This document shows positions 33,660 through 45,885 of a stretch of DNA of 64,000 nt, piece by piece (the stretch's first letter is position 1; each line of letters starts with the position of its first letter). The notes under the pieces are model-generated. The model was not told the origin of the DNA. It saw only the letters and a list, made by a program, of their open reading frames with translations, and did no database searches. Origin of the DNA: Protopterus annectens (Eukaryota; Chordata; Ceratodontiformes; Protopteridae); NCBI RefSeq assembly GCF_019279795.1, contig NC_056733.1:1997523659-1997587658 (forward strand), in the 5' to 3' direction. The translations under genes and the position numbers were made by a program.

Positions 33660-36600
33660 TTTGTAACGCATATCCTGTGTAGAGGTGGGTGTGAGTGTGT
33701 GACACCTGTGGGCAATGTGGAGGGGGTTTTGCTTATTTCTTATATGGTGGCCCTACTATATATCACAATGTCAACCATACAGGGATAACAGATGTACAAT
33801 AGCTGAGAGGCTGGGGTGCAAAGCCATACCCATACATGTGACATCAAGGCCAGTCAATCACAGTTAGCAACCCCACTATTACCCAGAGCACACACTCAAC
33901 CCATGTTTCATACGCACACACATGCCTTGGCAACACCCAATATGTGGGTAGTACACTGCATATTGGCCACTGATAGTAACTATGCAGTGACAGCAGTGGG
34001 CTACAGAGGGCATGTCACCCTGCCCATCTGTCCAATATGCACGTACATGCAGACAGTGCACCTCCACCATGTTCCCCCATGGACACCTGCACCACCTGTG
34101 GTGCCTTCACATGTGACTCACAACGGATATACCATGCCTGACAACATGCCCTGTATGGACAGATGACACTGACATCACGGAATGCTGTTAGCATGCTATC
34201 AATGTAGGTGCAGGGAAAACCTGCTGCCCATTACCAGTTCCTGCCATAGGTGGGCAAGACTGGCACATCTGATGATAATCTGTATCCACAACATGGGCCA
34301 GACACCCCAGGTACAGTTCCTCATGTCACTGTACATGCATGTGGAAGGTGTGCACATCCTAGACACCATCCATGTCATGGACTAAGGAACACATACATGA
34401 CAAGTGATGCACAGCATTGGCCAACAGAATAGTCACCCAGGTGACTGGATGGGGGATGCAATACCCACCAGTGTGGGCAAATGCAGAAATTACAGGCCTG
34501 AGCCACAATGTAGACCATTGTCATGTGGCCTGATGCCAAGCTATACCCATCGTCTATCCATGTATAGCCTGCTGGCACAGTTGACCACCACACACCAGTG
34601 CAGACATGCACCCATGCATGTCAGAACTGGCACCCTGTGTGTTTGTGTGTGTGTGTTGTATGATGTGTATGTCCACATCCACACTAACTACAAACCCCAG
34701 GGTATACTGAAGCATGCTGTCTGATGTCTGACACCTCCTCATACTCCTTGCCCATACGACCTCTGTATGGCCTGTGTGGTGCATGTGATACCTGCACATT
34801 GATGTGTTGTGGCAATTCCACTAGTAATGAGCTGCACTCCTGGCCCTGCCAAGTGTGACAATGTGTGTGCATCGCTGTGTGAGTGTGCCTGTGTTGATGC
34901 TGGCACCTGTTCATGCAGACAGGCACGTGTACGTCACCTACCGTATATCTACCGTATCCCTGTTGGAGATGTCACTCTCCATCACATATATGTTCTGAGT
35001 GCTCCACAGCAGGTAACCCATGTGGTGCATCCAATAACTGCATTGAACTGTGATAGCACTACATAGTTGTCGGGGGTTTGATACCCTGTGCTGGTAGGTG
35101 TGTGACACACACATGCTTCAGTTTTACTCTCCCACCCCTCCCTGACATGTATTTGCCTCTTTCTGCCACCCCACTACCTCTCTGGCGGATGTGTAGACCC
35201 ACACCTGCTTTGCTTAGGCAGCAGCATGTATATTTTAAGTGATGCTTATGATCAGCTGATGGCCTCTGCATGAATTTCAGCCCTCCTCTAGCTGATTGCA
35301 TGTGGAACAGCTGTGGTAACATTCTGATAGCCAAATGCATGGAAACACACTCCAATAACTAGGGACATCATGGTGATGTTGGCCCTTTTCAGTGACTGTG
35401 AGCAGGAACTAGATCTGTAGTTTGGCAAATAGCATATCAGATGGATTGGGGATTTACCTCAACAACATACACTGTAGAAAGAGGGCAACAAACAGGAGAG
35501 GGATGTGCCTGACCTGACTACAGACTGTAAGTGCTGCTATACTGCATTTGGAGTAATGCTGGTTTAACAGTGTTTGTCTGGATATGCCTGTCATACATGT
35601 CACAATACCTGCCATGTCAGTTCCATGTATATGAGGAATCCCCATCTGCAGGGTCATCTGCAGACTGGGCAGTGTTGTGCCTTTGGTTTCATGTGTTAGC
35701 CACTGTGCATCTATCTGTGGAATGCAGAACGTAGTGTGAGGATTGCAATCTGTAGATGGTGAAGGCCGTGACAGTTACTGACTTCATATCCCTCATAGGA
35801 CATATGTTGCAACAAACCCCGTTAAAATGGTAAATTTATGAGGTTATCACAGCAACATGTCTATACTGGCCCTGTGTATGTGCTGTCACCCACACCTCTG
35901 TCAGCCTTTGCACATATGTTGTGCATGAAGTGGTGCATATGTGCTGTACACCATAAATAGTGTCATCATATCTGATAACAAGCCAGTGATATATCAGATT
36001 GCTACACATGTCATGTACAGTAGGGGTTATATTTCCTGGCATAACCCGGACATTCTGTGGATGTTTGTGCAGTACTAAGGTCTATGTAGTGATGATGAAT
36101 GCCGGCAGTGTGTGTATTGTTAATATGTACTTTAGCCTGTGTACAGACTGTGGTAGATGTCATTGTTCTAGCTCCCCTTCTATCTGATGTTACACGCTGC
36201 CCCACTGTATGGTACCGTTTTGGCATACATATTTGTAGGGCCATACACACACATGTCCCATACCACAGACAGCCATCAGACCAAACTATGTAGCAGCCCA
36301 GTATATGTAGGGTCATTCTGTGAGTGGCACATATGAGGGTGGTGTAGAACAGATAGTCCATATGCTGTAATATTATGCTAGCTTACCATATGTGGATGTG
36401 GTTGTGTTCACATTGGTTGTGGTTATGCACTTTCACACAGGTGTATCTCACCCTGTGCTGTGACATGGCTGTTGAGCCTGCTATATATGCAGGTACATGT
36501 GCATTCCCCCATACGAGATGTAGGCCAGTGTTGAGCCAGTCTGCCTGTAGCCTGCACAGTGCATTGTTACATGCCTAGCAGCTTAGTGTACTTACCCAGT

Positions 36601-38127
36601 GAGATATCATGTGCAGATACTTGCCAGATGTACCACTGCAGGGCCTCCCTTAAAAGTCATGTATGTCGACAGAGCAGTGGGATGCTGTACAGATGTATGT
36701 CAATATCTGGTAGGTAGTATGTGTCCATGGCACCCCTGTACCAGCAGTCATTATGTCTCAGGCCAGACAGGAGTGTGTGAATCCAAAACCTATGGTGACA
36801 TATGTATACCAGTCATCATGTGTTATACCCATCTACATGGCTGTCTACATCCATATTGTCAGGCCTGGTACACATGTTGTGCACTAAGGGATTATGTGTA
36901 TACCTCTGGACTGTACAGTGTGTGTCTGAAGTTCCACATATATAGTCCAGTATTTCCACTGTACTCCACAGGGGCATTACATGCTAGCGGCGGTACTTTA
37001 CAATGATTTCCTTAGGATGGCACACATGTCATGAGCAGATGTGACCTTCCATACACACCATGTCTGTGAAGACAATCCCAATGACAGTAGCAATAGTCTT
37101 GTAATATACCTGCTATACATACCTGACATCCCCTTGCACTATGGGACTATAGGGGCTGGAGTAGGGCTACACTCCATGTCCAGGACATATGGTGGAAATA
37201 TATGTACATATACTTATCGATATATATATATGATTACACATGTGAAGTACTTCCAATTACCAATGTCATGGCAACTACCCACTATGAATCCCTACATCAT
37301 GTGGGTGTGGTCCCTTTGTACTTCCTGTGTGATGGACATCCTTCCTGTGTGTGGGCATCAGTGTTACAGACAGCAGGAGAACCTGCGCACTCAGGGCAGC
37401 CACATATTTGTAGGAGGATCAGGAACTACAGGCACACTGTGAGTAGAGTTGTGATATCCTTTGTATAGTACTGGTGTTACAGGGTGTGTGTGTGTGTACA
37501 TACTAGTTTACCTTGGAATGCAGTCTGTCTGACTCACTACTGTGGGCCTATTCTCTTGCTGGACAGAGGTATGCCTATCATGTGTTGTCCATCCACCACA
37601 CAGGTCCTGTGTCAGATATTACACTGGCAGTGTGTGTGTTGTGTGCTATCAGTACATGGCTACATCAATTTCTGTTTCTAACCTCAATTCCCTGACTAAT
37701 GGTACATTGCAGACTATCCTGTAACACCAGCACCTTGCTTAGTGTATGGTAACACTGTTCCACATATGTGCCTGTGTTCCAGCCTTTGTCCTCCATCTAC
37801 ATACCAAGCTTTGCGCATATGTCATGCTGTTGGGGGTTGTTTTGTAGTGGGCTGTGAGTATATTACACTGCCATTTCTGCCATTAGTCCACTGCTGTTGT
37901 ATCCCCCACACATACAGTGGGGCTGGGGCCATATATGTGTGGGCGTCACCTACACAATACATGTGTGCCCTTACGCACTCCAGAGGCCAGTGTATGTAAC
38001 AGTGGTATATGGGCCTGTATTATTGAGTCTAGGTGGGGAGCACCATAAATGACCTAGGCTGTTACAAAATGTGGGGATATCAGGGGTGAGCTGCCACAAG
38101 GTATCTGGATGTGCAGTACTGTATTGT
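33631..38127. other. TG/CA-rich non-coding interior of Harbinger
   Basis: 4.5 kb dominated by words such as ACATG, CATGT, TATGT and GTGTG, CpG-poor. Open frames here give Cys/His/Tyr/Val-rich peptides with no motif and no codon periodicity that I can see, so none is called. No RNA gene seen. Confidence 0.6.
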
Positions 38128-38353
38128 TTGTTTGTGTCTTTCGGGTTTTCCCAGTTAGGGGTCGCCACAGCGGAACTCCTGTCCGCTAATGATTGGTAGT
38201 TGATTTTTATGTCCCAGTTACCAGCCCTGATGCACAACCTTCAATGAAGGTACGCCCATTCACGCATGTCTCCACGCGGAAGACACTCTAGCTGAGAATC
38301 GAACTGGACAGCGTCTTACTGTGAGGCGACAAAGCTACCGCAGCACCACCATA
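38128..38353 (-). mobile_element. tRNA-derived SINE, second family, near full length
   Basis: On the minus strand the head GCTGCGGTAGCTTTGTCGCC and B box AGTTCGATTCTC are tRNA-like. The body has GCGTACCTTCATTGAAGGTTG, GTGCATCAGGGCTGG, ATTAGCGGAC, GCTGTGGCGACCCCTAACTG and an A-rich CAAACAAACAA end. A truncated sister lies at 45,749-45,885. Confidence 0.85.
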
Positions 38354-38995
38354 CTTCACCTATATTTACATTACTTACATGAATTGGGGTACTGCAAGCC
38401 TACTGCCTCCTGCCATACAGACTGTTCTGTTTGTCGGTGTGCTCATGATGGTGTCAGTTATGCCTTGTGATGTACCAGTTGCAACAAATTTGAACACATA
38501 ACGTCTTTACCACCTACTGAGTTTGTACAGAATGCTGACTGAGGCTGCTGAACTACACACCTGCAATACATACTGTTGATTCTTTGGTATCCTGTGGCCC
38601 AGTCTGTCTTCACTAATGTACAATTTTAAGGGCATGGCCTGGACATCGACAGTTGAGAACCTTTCCAGGCTACTGTATTAGTGTAACTGTTTCACAGTTG
38701 CAGTACTCTGTTTATATGGTTGTCAGTGTCTGAACAACTATATGACATGGCATATAGAACTTAATAGTACATAGTTAAAGGTTTCCCATCTCTGCAAACC
38801 TGTGTATGTTATCTTTCCTATGACCTTTCTATGGGTATATGTTGCAGGCAACGATTGACATTTGTATGGGTGGCCCATGCAGTGTCCAGTTGTTCAGGTG
38901 TTAACTGTAGGCATAGTGGCTGTTCCATATTGTGTGCACCTTCTACATATGCATCTTACTGTACATATATCTGCGTGTGTATGTGTAGTCACGTG

Positions 38996-39165
<170 letters not shown>

Positions 39166-39406
39166 TGTATCTTCATCTCTGTGTATCTGTATCCTGGGGA
39201 TGTTGATGGCTCCCACATATTACATGTCCTATGGGAGGCAGACTGTACTTAGTTTCATAGTATAGTACTAGACTATCTGCCCTGGGGCATTTGTAAGCCT
39301 AGCCATAGTGATGTGGCTTTTGCCACTCCATGAAATGGTACAAAAATGCACAGAATAAATTTAGAATACTGTGCCTCTGTCTAGTAGTGACACAATGAAG
39401 GTCCCC

Positions 39407-42220
39407 TTATATAATAGAATAATAGTTTACTGTGCCCCTGTCTAGCAGTGACACAGATGTGACCCCTGGGGTAAACTTACGATCTCCCATCCACTCATCA
39501 AGATTTCTCTTGAAGAGAGACAGTGAGGGGCTCTGCCTAACATGAACTGGGATCTTGTTCCAAAGCATGGGAAGCCTCTGGGTTATGAATCTATCCCTCC
39601 AGCATGTCCTATTCATACTTGTGCCAAGGTTTAAGTCTTTAGCTCTCGTGGTCCTGATGGATTTGGATTTTTTGAGGTGGAGCATGTCCATCAGATCCTG
39701 ATTGGACATGGCCTTGTCGCTCAGTCAGAGATCACCTCTGAGCAGGCGGTATGCTACTGAATAGAGCTGAAGTTTCTTTAGTCTGGCAGAATAAGACATA
39801 TGTTGGAGACCCTTGATCCTCTTGGTGAGGTACTTTTGTGGTCTCTCCAGCTGTTGCAAATGCCGGGTGAGGTACATACCAAATGGGGCATTGTACTCAA
39901 TCATGGGTCTGATGAGGGAGGAGTATAGGGGTACAATGACATCCTTGGATCTGGATGTGAATCCCTTCATGATGAGGTGTGCAAGGTAGAATGTTTTTCT
40001 AACCACTTTGGCAACGTGGGTGTCAAATGAGAGGTCGCTGTCAACTTGGGTCCCTAGGTCTCTGATTACTTTTTCCATACTCAGTGGGTTTCTGTCTATG
40101 TGATAATTTGTGGGTACTTTGTTTTTCCCAAAGGGGATGACTATACATTTTTTGGCATTTAGTTTAAGGCCGTGACTCCGGCACCAGTTGTCCATTTCTG
40201 TGAGGCCTTTTTGTAGGATGTATGTGTCCGCTGGTGTATCGACTATGGCGCCTAGTTTGCAGTGATCTGTGAACTTTGTCAGCCACAACCCTCCCATGTT
40301 TGCTTTAACATCTGAGAAATAAATGCCGAACAAGAGGGGTCCCAGGACAGATCCCTGTGGGACACCACTTGTGACTGGCTTTGAGTCTGACATTGCTCTA
40401 GTGATTTTAACTTTATGGGTCCTGTCCTTTAGCCAGGTTGCAACCCATCAAGTGACATAAGGGTTTACGTTTAAGCTGTTGAGCTTATCTATGATGCCTG
40501 AGTGGGGTATTGTGTCGAAGGCCTTAGCCAAGTCCAGGTAGGCTGTATGGACTGCTTTGCCCTCATCAATGGCTCTAGTGACTGTTTTGAAAAAGTCAAC
40601 CAGGTTCAAAAGGCAGGATCTGCCCTTTACAAAGCCGAACTGGGTGGGGTCAAGTGTCTGTAGGTCCCCTATGTCTCTGTTTATGAGTTCCATAATGATT
40701 CCTTCCATAGCTTTGCAGACCAGGCTGGTTAAGCTTATGGGGCGGTAGTTCCCAGGGTCTGTAGAGGTACCCCCTTTGTGGAGTGGGACCACTGTTGCTG
40801 TATGCCAGTATTCAGGTACATATCCTGTAGTAAGGCTAAGGTTAAATAGCATTTTTATGTGCGGGTTTAGCTCCTCTTGGAGTTCACGTAGCACGCAACC
40901 CGGGATACCGTCAGGTCCCATTGATGCTGTGTTTTTAGCTTTGTTGAGGGCAGTTCTCACTTGGACATCTGAGATGACAGGGAGATTACATTCAGCTGGG
41001 ATAAGTATTTCTTCTTTTGGGGGTGAGGGAGGGGAGAAATTTGCACTGAACCTGTCAGACAGAATGTTGGCAATATCTGTGGGTTCAGTGTATTTTTTGT
41101 TGTTGTGAACTAACTCTGAGCATATCTGAGGGTTTCCACCCAGGTTTCTAACATAGCTGAAGAAGGCATTGTGGTTATCTTTAGTGTCCTTAGTGATTTT
41201 TCTCTCAAAGTTGGCCTTGGATGTTTTTATGAGAGAACGTAGTTTTCTGCTAATGTTGATCAGAGATGTATTCCCTTTATGGGATTTTGCTCTGTCGTGC
41301 AGAAGCTTCCTTCTTTTGTTATACAATTTGTTAATGGCTGAGGTCCACCAGACAGGACGCTTGCCTTTGGTGGAGAGGGACTTGGATTTATTTGTGATTG
41401 CATGATCCATGCATTCTTGGAGATGTCCATAGAAAGCATTTGTGAAGGATTCAGCATTGTGGGATGTGGTATCCACTGGCCCAGTGGGCTTAAAGGATGC
41501 CATCTCAGTCTTAAGAAGAGTGAAGTCTGCTTTTGAGAAGTTTTTCACTGTGGTCTTTTGTGCTGGGGGTGGAGGTGGGATATGTATATCCAGGGTGATT
41601 AGTTTGTGGTCAGATCTCACTAGTGAGGGGTATACCTCCGGTTTGGAGCATTTTGTCCCCATGTTTGTGATGATCAGGTCTAGTATATTATTTCCCCTAG
41701 TGGGAGAGGTGACTAGTTGTTCCAGTGCATTTGAATTTATGAATCCCAGGAACCTTTGGGCTAGGGTGTTAGGGCTAGAATAATGTACCCAATCTATGTT
41801 TGGGTAGTTGAAGTCTCCCAGTATGATGGTATTTTGTGATACATTCATATCCTCCAATGTCTTCAGGAAGGCTGAGTGGGGTTCCTGAGATTGGGAGGGT
41901 GGTCTGTAACATGCTACCAGTTGTATAGCAGTTTTGCCTATGGTTAGTTGCACCTGTATGGTCTCTGATGCTTCATGTGTTGCTACTAACCTGGAGGTGT
42001 GGGTGTCCTTGATGAATATGAACACTCCCCCTCCCTTTGTGTTTCGGCCCGGGTTTTGGGGCCGAAAAGCATGATACGAGGTATAGCCTGGTAGCGCTGG
42101 GGTACTCTCAGGAGCCTTGAACCAGGTTTCAGTTACTGCACAGACGTCGATGTTCTCCATACTGAGGAGTGCATCGAGTGCCTGCATCTTGAGATTTAGA
42201 CTTCTGGCGTTGAGCAGCAT
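39407..42220 (-). pseudogene. CR1-type LINE ORF2 (endonuclease-RT)
   Basis: The endonuclease occupies about 42,220-41,590, with LLNARSLNLKMQALDALLSM, VCAVTETWFK, ILGDFNYPNIDW and SDHKLITLDI. The RT reads VVPLHKGG, NYRPISLTSLVCKAMEG, TQFGFVKGRSC, YLDLAKAFDTIPH and, after a stop near 40,450, SGVPQGSVLGPLLFGIYFSD. The catalytic box reads FTDHCKLG where the clade has FADDTKL, so one of the two aspartates is gone. A C-terminal region to 39,407 (LGTSMNRTCWRDRFITQRLP) has another break near 39,720. Only two or three stops over 2.8 kb indicate a recent copy that was inactivated. Confidence 0.88.
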
Positions 42221-42248
42221 TACCCTTAGTTTTTTCCATTTTTGTTTT

Positions 42249-42806
42249 CTAAGGAGGTGGGTTTGTCTTTTGAACCTTGCCTAAAAAAGGCACTATGGGG
42301 GTGGCAAGAGCCTTAGCCAATATCCGGAAGCCCAGTGGTGACAGGTGTAAGCCGTCCCTTGTGAAGCAGCGTGGCTTGTCCAACATGTCATCCCAGGCAG
42401 ACAGACATTGGATCCCCTTAGAATGACACCAGTACTTGAGCCAATTATTAAAGCTGATCATCTTGTCTTTGTATTGCGGCATCATTCTTGGTGAGGGCAA
42501 GATGCTGCTCAGGGTCAGGGTCATACCAGCCTGGGCTACATAATCAGAGAGCTCCTCTATGTCTCTTTTCATGTAGTCCAGGGAGGTACGTCTCAGGTCA
42601 TTCACGCCTGCATGGACAATGACGGAGTCATATTTGTACTTGCTTTGGAGTGACCTGAGTGAGTGTGTTATGTGGCGGATCCTAGCTCCTGATAGGCAGC
42701 TCACAGTCACCCTCTCCTTGTTCAGCCTGGTAAGCGGGACATCACTGTGTCTGACTATAGAGTCACCTTTTACTAGTGTATTGGTAGTGTATTGCAGGGT
42801 GCACAT
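42249..42806 (-). pseudogene. CR1 ORF1 esterase (SGNH-like) domain, N-terminus missing
   Basis: The open frame carries GDSIVRH (SGNH block I with the nucleophile Ser), SVIVHAGVNDLRR (block III, GxND) and DGLHLSPLGFRILAKAL (block V, DxxH). These are the expected catalytic Ser, Asn, Asp and His positions. CR1 ORF1 proteins commonly include such an esterase. The upstream zinc/PHD-like part of ORF1 is missing, as expected for 5' truncation. The domain itself looks intact. Confidence 0.8.
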
Positions 42807-43054
42807 GTTTGGCTGTGGAGGGGGTGCCTATTCATACGAGACATATAGTGTGTGGGGCCTCTCAACCCCATTAATGGCGCATGTGGACATATGTGTATTT
42901 GTTAATCTGCCATTGCTATCTACAGATGTATGGCCATATATACCTATATAGATATATATATCTGCTAACATATCTATAACTATGACTATATATACCTACA
43001 TAGATATATATCTGCATACAGATACGTAACATGCTGTGTATATGTCGACATATA

Positions 43055-43150
43055 GGTGTAGACACATATATGTGTTGATTTAGGCATATGCATGTATATA
43101 TGTGCATATACATGCATATGCCTAAATTGACACATATATGTGTCTACACC
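43055..43150. repeat. 96-bp near-perfect palindrome
   Basis: GGTGTAGACACATATATGTG starts the left arm and its complement ends the right arm. The arms are about 46 bp with two mismatches (TG against CA) near the middle. Immediately right lies A(10) and (TA)n. Confidence 0.9.
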
Positions 43151-43151
43151 A

Positions 43152-43159
<8 letters not shown>

Positions 43160-43214
<55 letters not shown>

Positions 43215-43216
43215 CA
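43160..43216. repeat. (TA)n then (CATA)n microsatellite
   Basis: About 50 bp of TA followed by CATACATACATA. Confidence 0.95.
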
Positions 43217-43384
43217 TACATACATACATGCATATACACACACACACATACATAGATATGTTGTATCTGTTTAGATATTAATGTAGTTACACACACAGAC
43301 ATCTGGGTTTTGGTATACATTCTCTGTACTGTTGCATGACAGGACTGGATGAATGTTTCTGAAAACATGGATTTTCTTTGTATC

Positions 43385-43690
43385 TGTCATGGCTTAGTGG
43401 TAAATCACTTTGTGTATGGAGTGCAGGGTCCTGGGTTTGAGCCTTGCAGAGGCAGTTTATTTTGTTGCTGGGCAGAGCACGGACCATTGGATACAGAGCG
43501 ATTAAGGTACTTTAAAGCAGGTGTACGTGGGTTTGCACAGAGGTAAGCACTGCTAACTGCCGGTTAAGGTTTCTCATACTCTGTTAGCTTTTAAAGTGCT
43601 TAACCTGTGTAGGCATATCTTACTCCCATGCAAACACGCTTAAACCCAATTACTGCTGCTTAAAAGTGCCTACTCTCGCTTACCCCCACG
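43385..43690 (+). mobile_element. tRNA-derived SINE, third family, copy A
   Basis: A box TGGCTTAGTGG, B box GGGTTTGAGCC, then TTTATTTTGTTGCTGGGCAG, CATTGGATACAGAGCGATTA, TTAAAGCAGGTGTACG and a CATGCAAACACGCTTAAA end. It matches 47,097-47,395. Confidence 0.75.
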
Positions 43691-44226
43691 CTAATTTATT
43701 TAAAAGAAAAGAAAAAAGGGGCACAGAGGGTAAGACAGTAGGGGAAATAGCTAGGCATGTGCAAGAAGGGCGTAGGGAAGGCCCATAGCTGCCCATTTAT
43801 TCTACAGCAACAGCTGTGCATATACACTGAATTTGGAGTTAGATTTGGACCCTCAAACCCCTGGGAGAGGGGTGAGGACAACATAAATTCATTGTGATGC
43901 CAATTAGATCAGATTACATGTGTCCAGTGGACACGTGTGAAACGGACAGCTATGTATGGGGTGAGATTTTTTTGTGGGAACAGATTGCCCTTTTTTTTGC
44001 AGGTGAGAGTGGGATGTTGGGGAGAGGTAGTAGTTATATTTGGGGAGGTAGGTCGGGTAGGTTAACAGACAAAACACACAAGATGCATGCAGGGGCAGTA
44101 TATGACACATGTGGGGGGATAAACACCTTGGACAGGGAGGGGTATTTGGAAGTCACAAGCCCATGAGCCCCCAAATGGAAACAGTGGGACTGAGGTCCCC
44201 ACCCATGGGCAGTCACCACTGCACCT
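43691..44226. other. No gene seen
   Basis: Between the SINE and the third exon of the Myb-like gene; may include its 3' untranslated region. Confidence 0.4.
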
Positions 44227-44871
44227 TCACGGCCCCAAAGGTGGCTGTTGTGGGGGCTGTGTAGGAGGGGCAGGCTCACCCTCTAAATGCACCACTCAGC
44301 CCTCAAGCTGGCTTAGCTGGTCTCAAAACTCCAGATTGAGCTCCCTAGGCACCACGGCCTAGACATGTTGACAGGTGACAGGTTCCCCTCTGCACCCGCT
44401 CCCGGGGGGGTGAGCCACATCCCCTCCAGTGATTCCACCCGAAGGTGATGCAGGGCCCATGGATGAGGAGGTCCCAGACTGGGCCCCAGACGTGCTGGTG
44501 CCCAGTGCCATGGCCAGCTGAGGTGGGACAGGTGGGTCCTCTGTGATCGGCCTTCCCATACGAGCTATGTTGTAGCAGGTTTATGACAGATATGGGTTAG
44601 TAATATTCAACAGCATTCAGGATTAGTTATAACAGCATGCATAGGTATTCCAATTAACCCAAAACACCGGATTTAACATAGTTGCAGAGCAAGCAGAACA
44701 CATGCATATATGGAACAACAGTGGCCATTACAAGAGCATGCAGGTTTCATTGATGGCAACAGGCCACCAATATGGGTGTATTTTAACATGGCACACACAT
44801 AGAAACAAATGTGAATATTTATAAACTATTAGGACATATGTCCCAACAAAAGTTTGGAGTGTACACATATA

Positions 44872-44878
<7 letters not shown>

Positions 44879-44944
<66 letters not shown>
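44879..44944. repeat. (TG)n(TA)n microsatellite in Myb-like intron 2
   Basis: Alternating TG then about 60 bp of TA. Confidence 0.95.
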
Positions 44945-44945
<1 letters not shown>

Positions 44946-45748
44946 CACATAGCAGTTGGGGAGTGTCATTGGGTTATTTTGCACATATGGTAGGGGTGAG
45001 AGAGAGTTCAATTAACAACTAATATATTTTTGTAGTTTTCACAACATTCTTAGTCACTGCAGTGATCTTTCCCTTACATGTATTATTACACTACCTAATG
45101 GCCTTATATTGTACATCAGTATGCTTATAGATGATTATATACGTGACCTGTGTCTTACAGGTGTGACAAGATGCAGGTGTTAATGCAACATATGTTGAGA
45201 ATTACGCAAACACTTTGGGTGAGGTGCTAGAATGGCAGGTTTGTTTTCATATACATTCTATGACTATGTACATGTTTGACTATCAGTTATATGTCATTAA
45301 TGGCTGCCTACATTTCTTGGATCATCACACTGATTTTTCAGGGGAACAGGGTTCCAGGCTGGTGATATGGGCCATTTATCTGTACATGCTGGACAGATTG
45401 AAACAGTTGTGGGGTATGAATATGCATACAACTTTCTATTTGAACATTCAAGCACATTCTGTACAGTTGGGTGTAATTATGCATACAGCTTTCTATCTGA
45501 ACATTGTAACAAAATCTGCACAGTTGTGGGATATGATTATGCATACAATGTAGTAGCACTCCCAGGATTCAAACCCCTGCTGTGTGACAAAAAATATAGT
45601 TAACATCTGTGCTATCAGGGAATTGATGTAAAGCTTTCTACTGTTTTCTATCTAAGCCTCCCTCACTTGTACAATATGACTGACCTCTTGGCACTTCCAA
45701 CATTGTTATGCAGGACTTCATACGCATTTTATCTGCATACCACAGTGT

Positions 45749-45885
45749 GAATGGACGTACCTTCGTTGAAGGTTGTGCATCAGGGCTGGCAACTAAACAC
45801 ATAAAAATCTACTGCCAATCATTAGCGGACCGGAGTTCCGCTGTGGCGACCCCTAACTGGGAAAAGCTAAAAGACACAACAACCA
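45749..45885 (+). mobile_element. 5'-truncated SINE, second family
   Basis: It shares ACGTACCTTCGTTGAAGGTT, GTGCATCAGGGCTGGCAACT, ATTAGCGGACCGGAGTTCCG and TGTGGCGACCCCTAACTGGG with the minus-strand copy at 38.1 kb. The tRNA head is missing. It lies within intron 2 of the Myb-like model. Confidence 0.85.

Larger units (their letters stand above)
39300..42815 (-). mobile_element. CR1-type LINE inserted in the Harbinger
   Basis: A 5'-truncated LINE with an ORF1 esterase remnant and a long ORF2 (endonuclease + RT) on the minus strand. Near its 3' end two 28-bp direct repeats (39,367-39,394; 39,428-39,455; two mismatches) begin TACTGTGCC. Ends are approximate and no target duplication was found. 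Reading frames are much better kept than those of the surrounding L1 copies. Confidence 0.8.

Noticed and set aside
33816..37999. Many open frames of 60-135 codons in the Harbinger interior
   Set aside because: They arise from TG/CA-rich sequence, give Cys/His/Tyr/Val-rich peptides, overlap on both strands and show no domain or motif.
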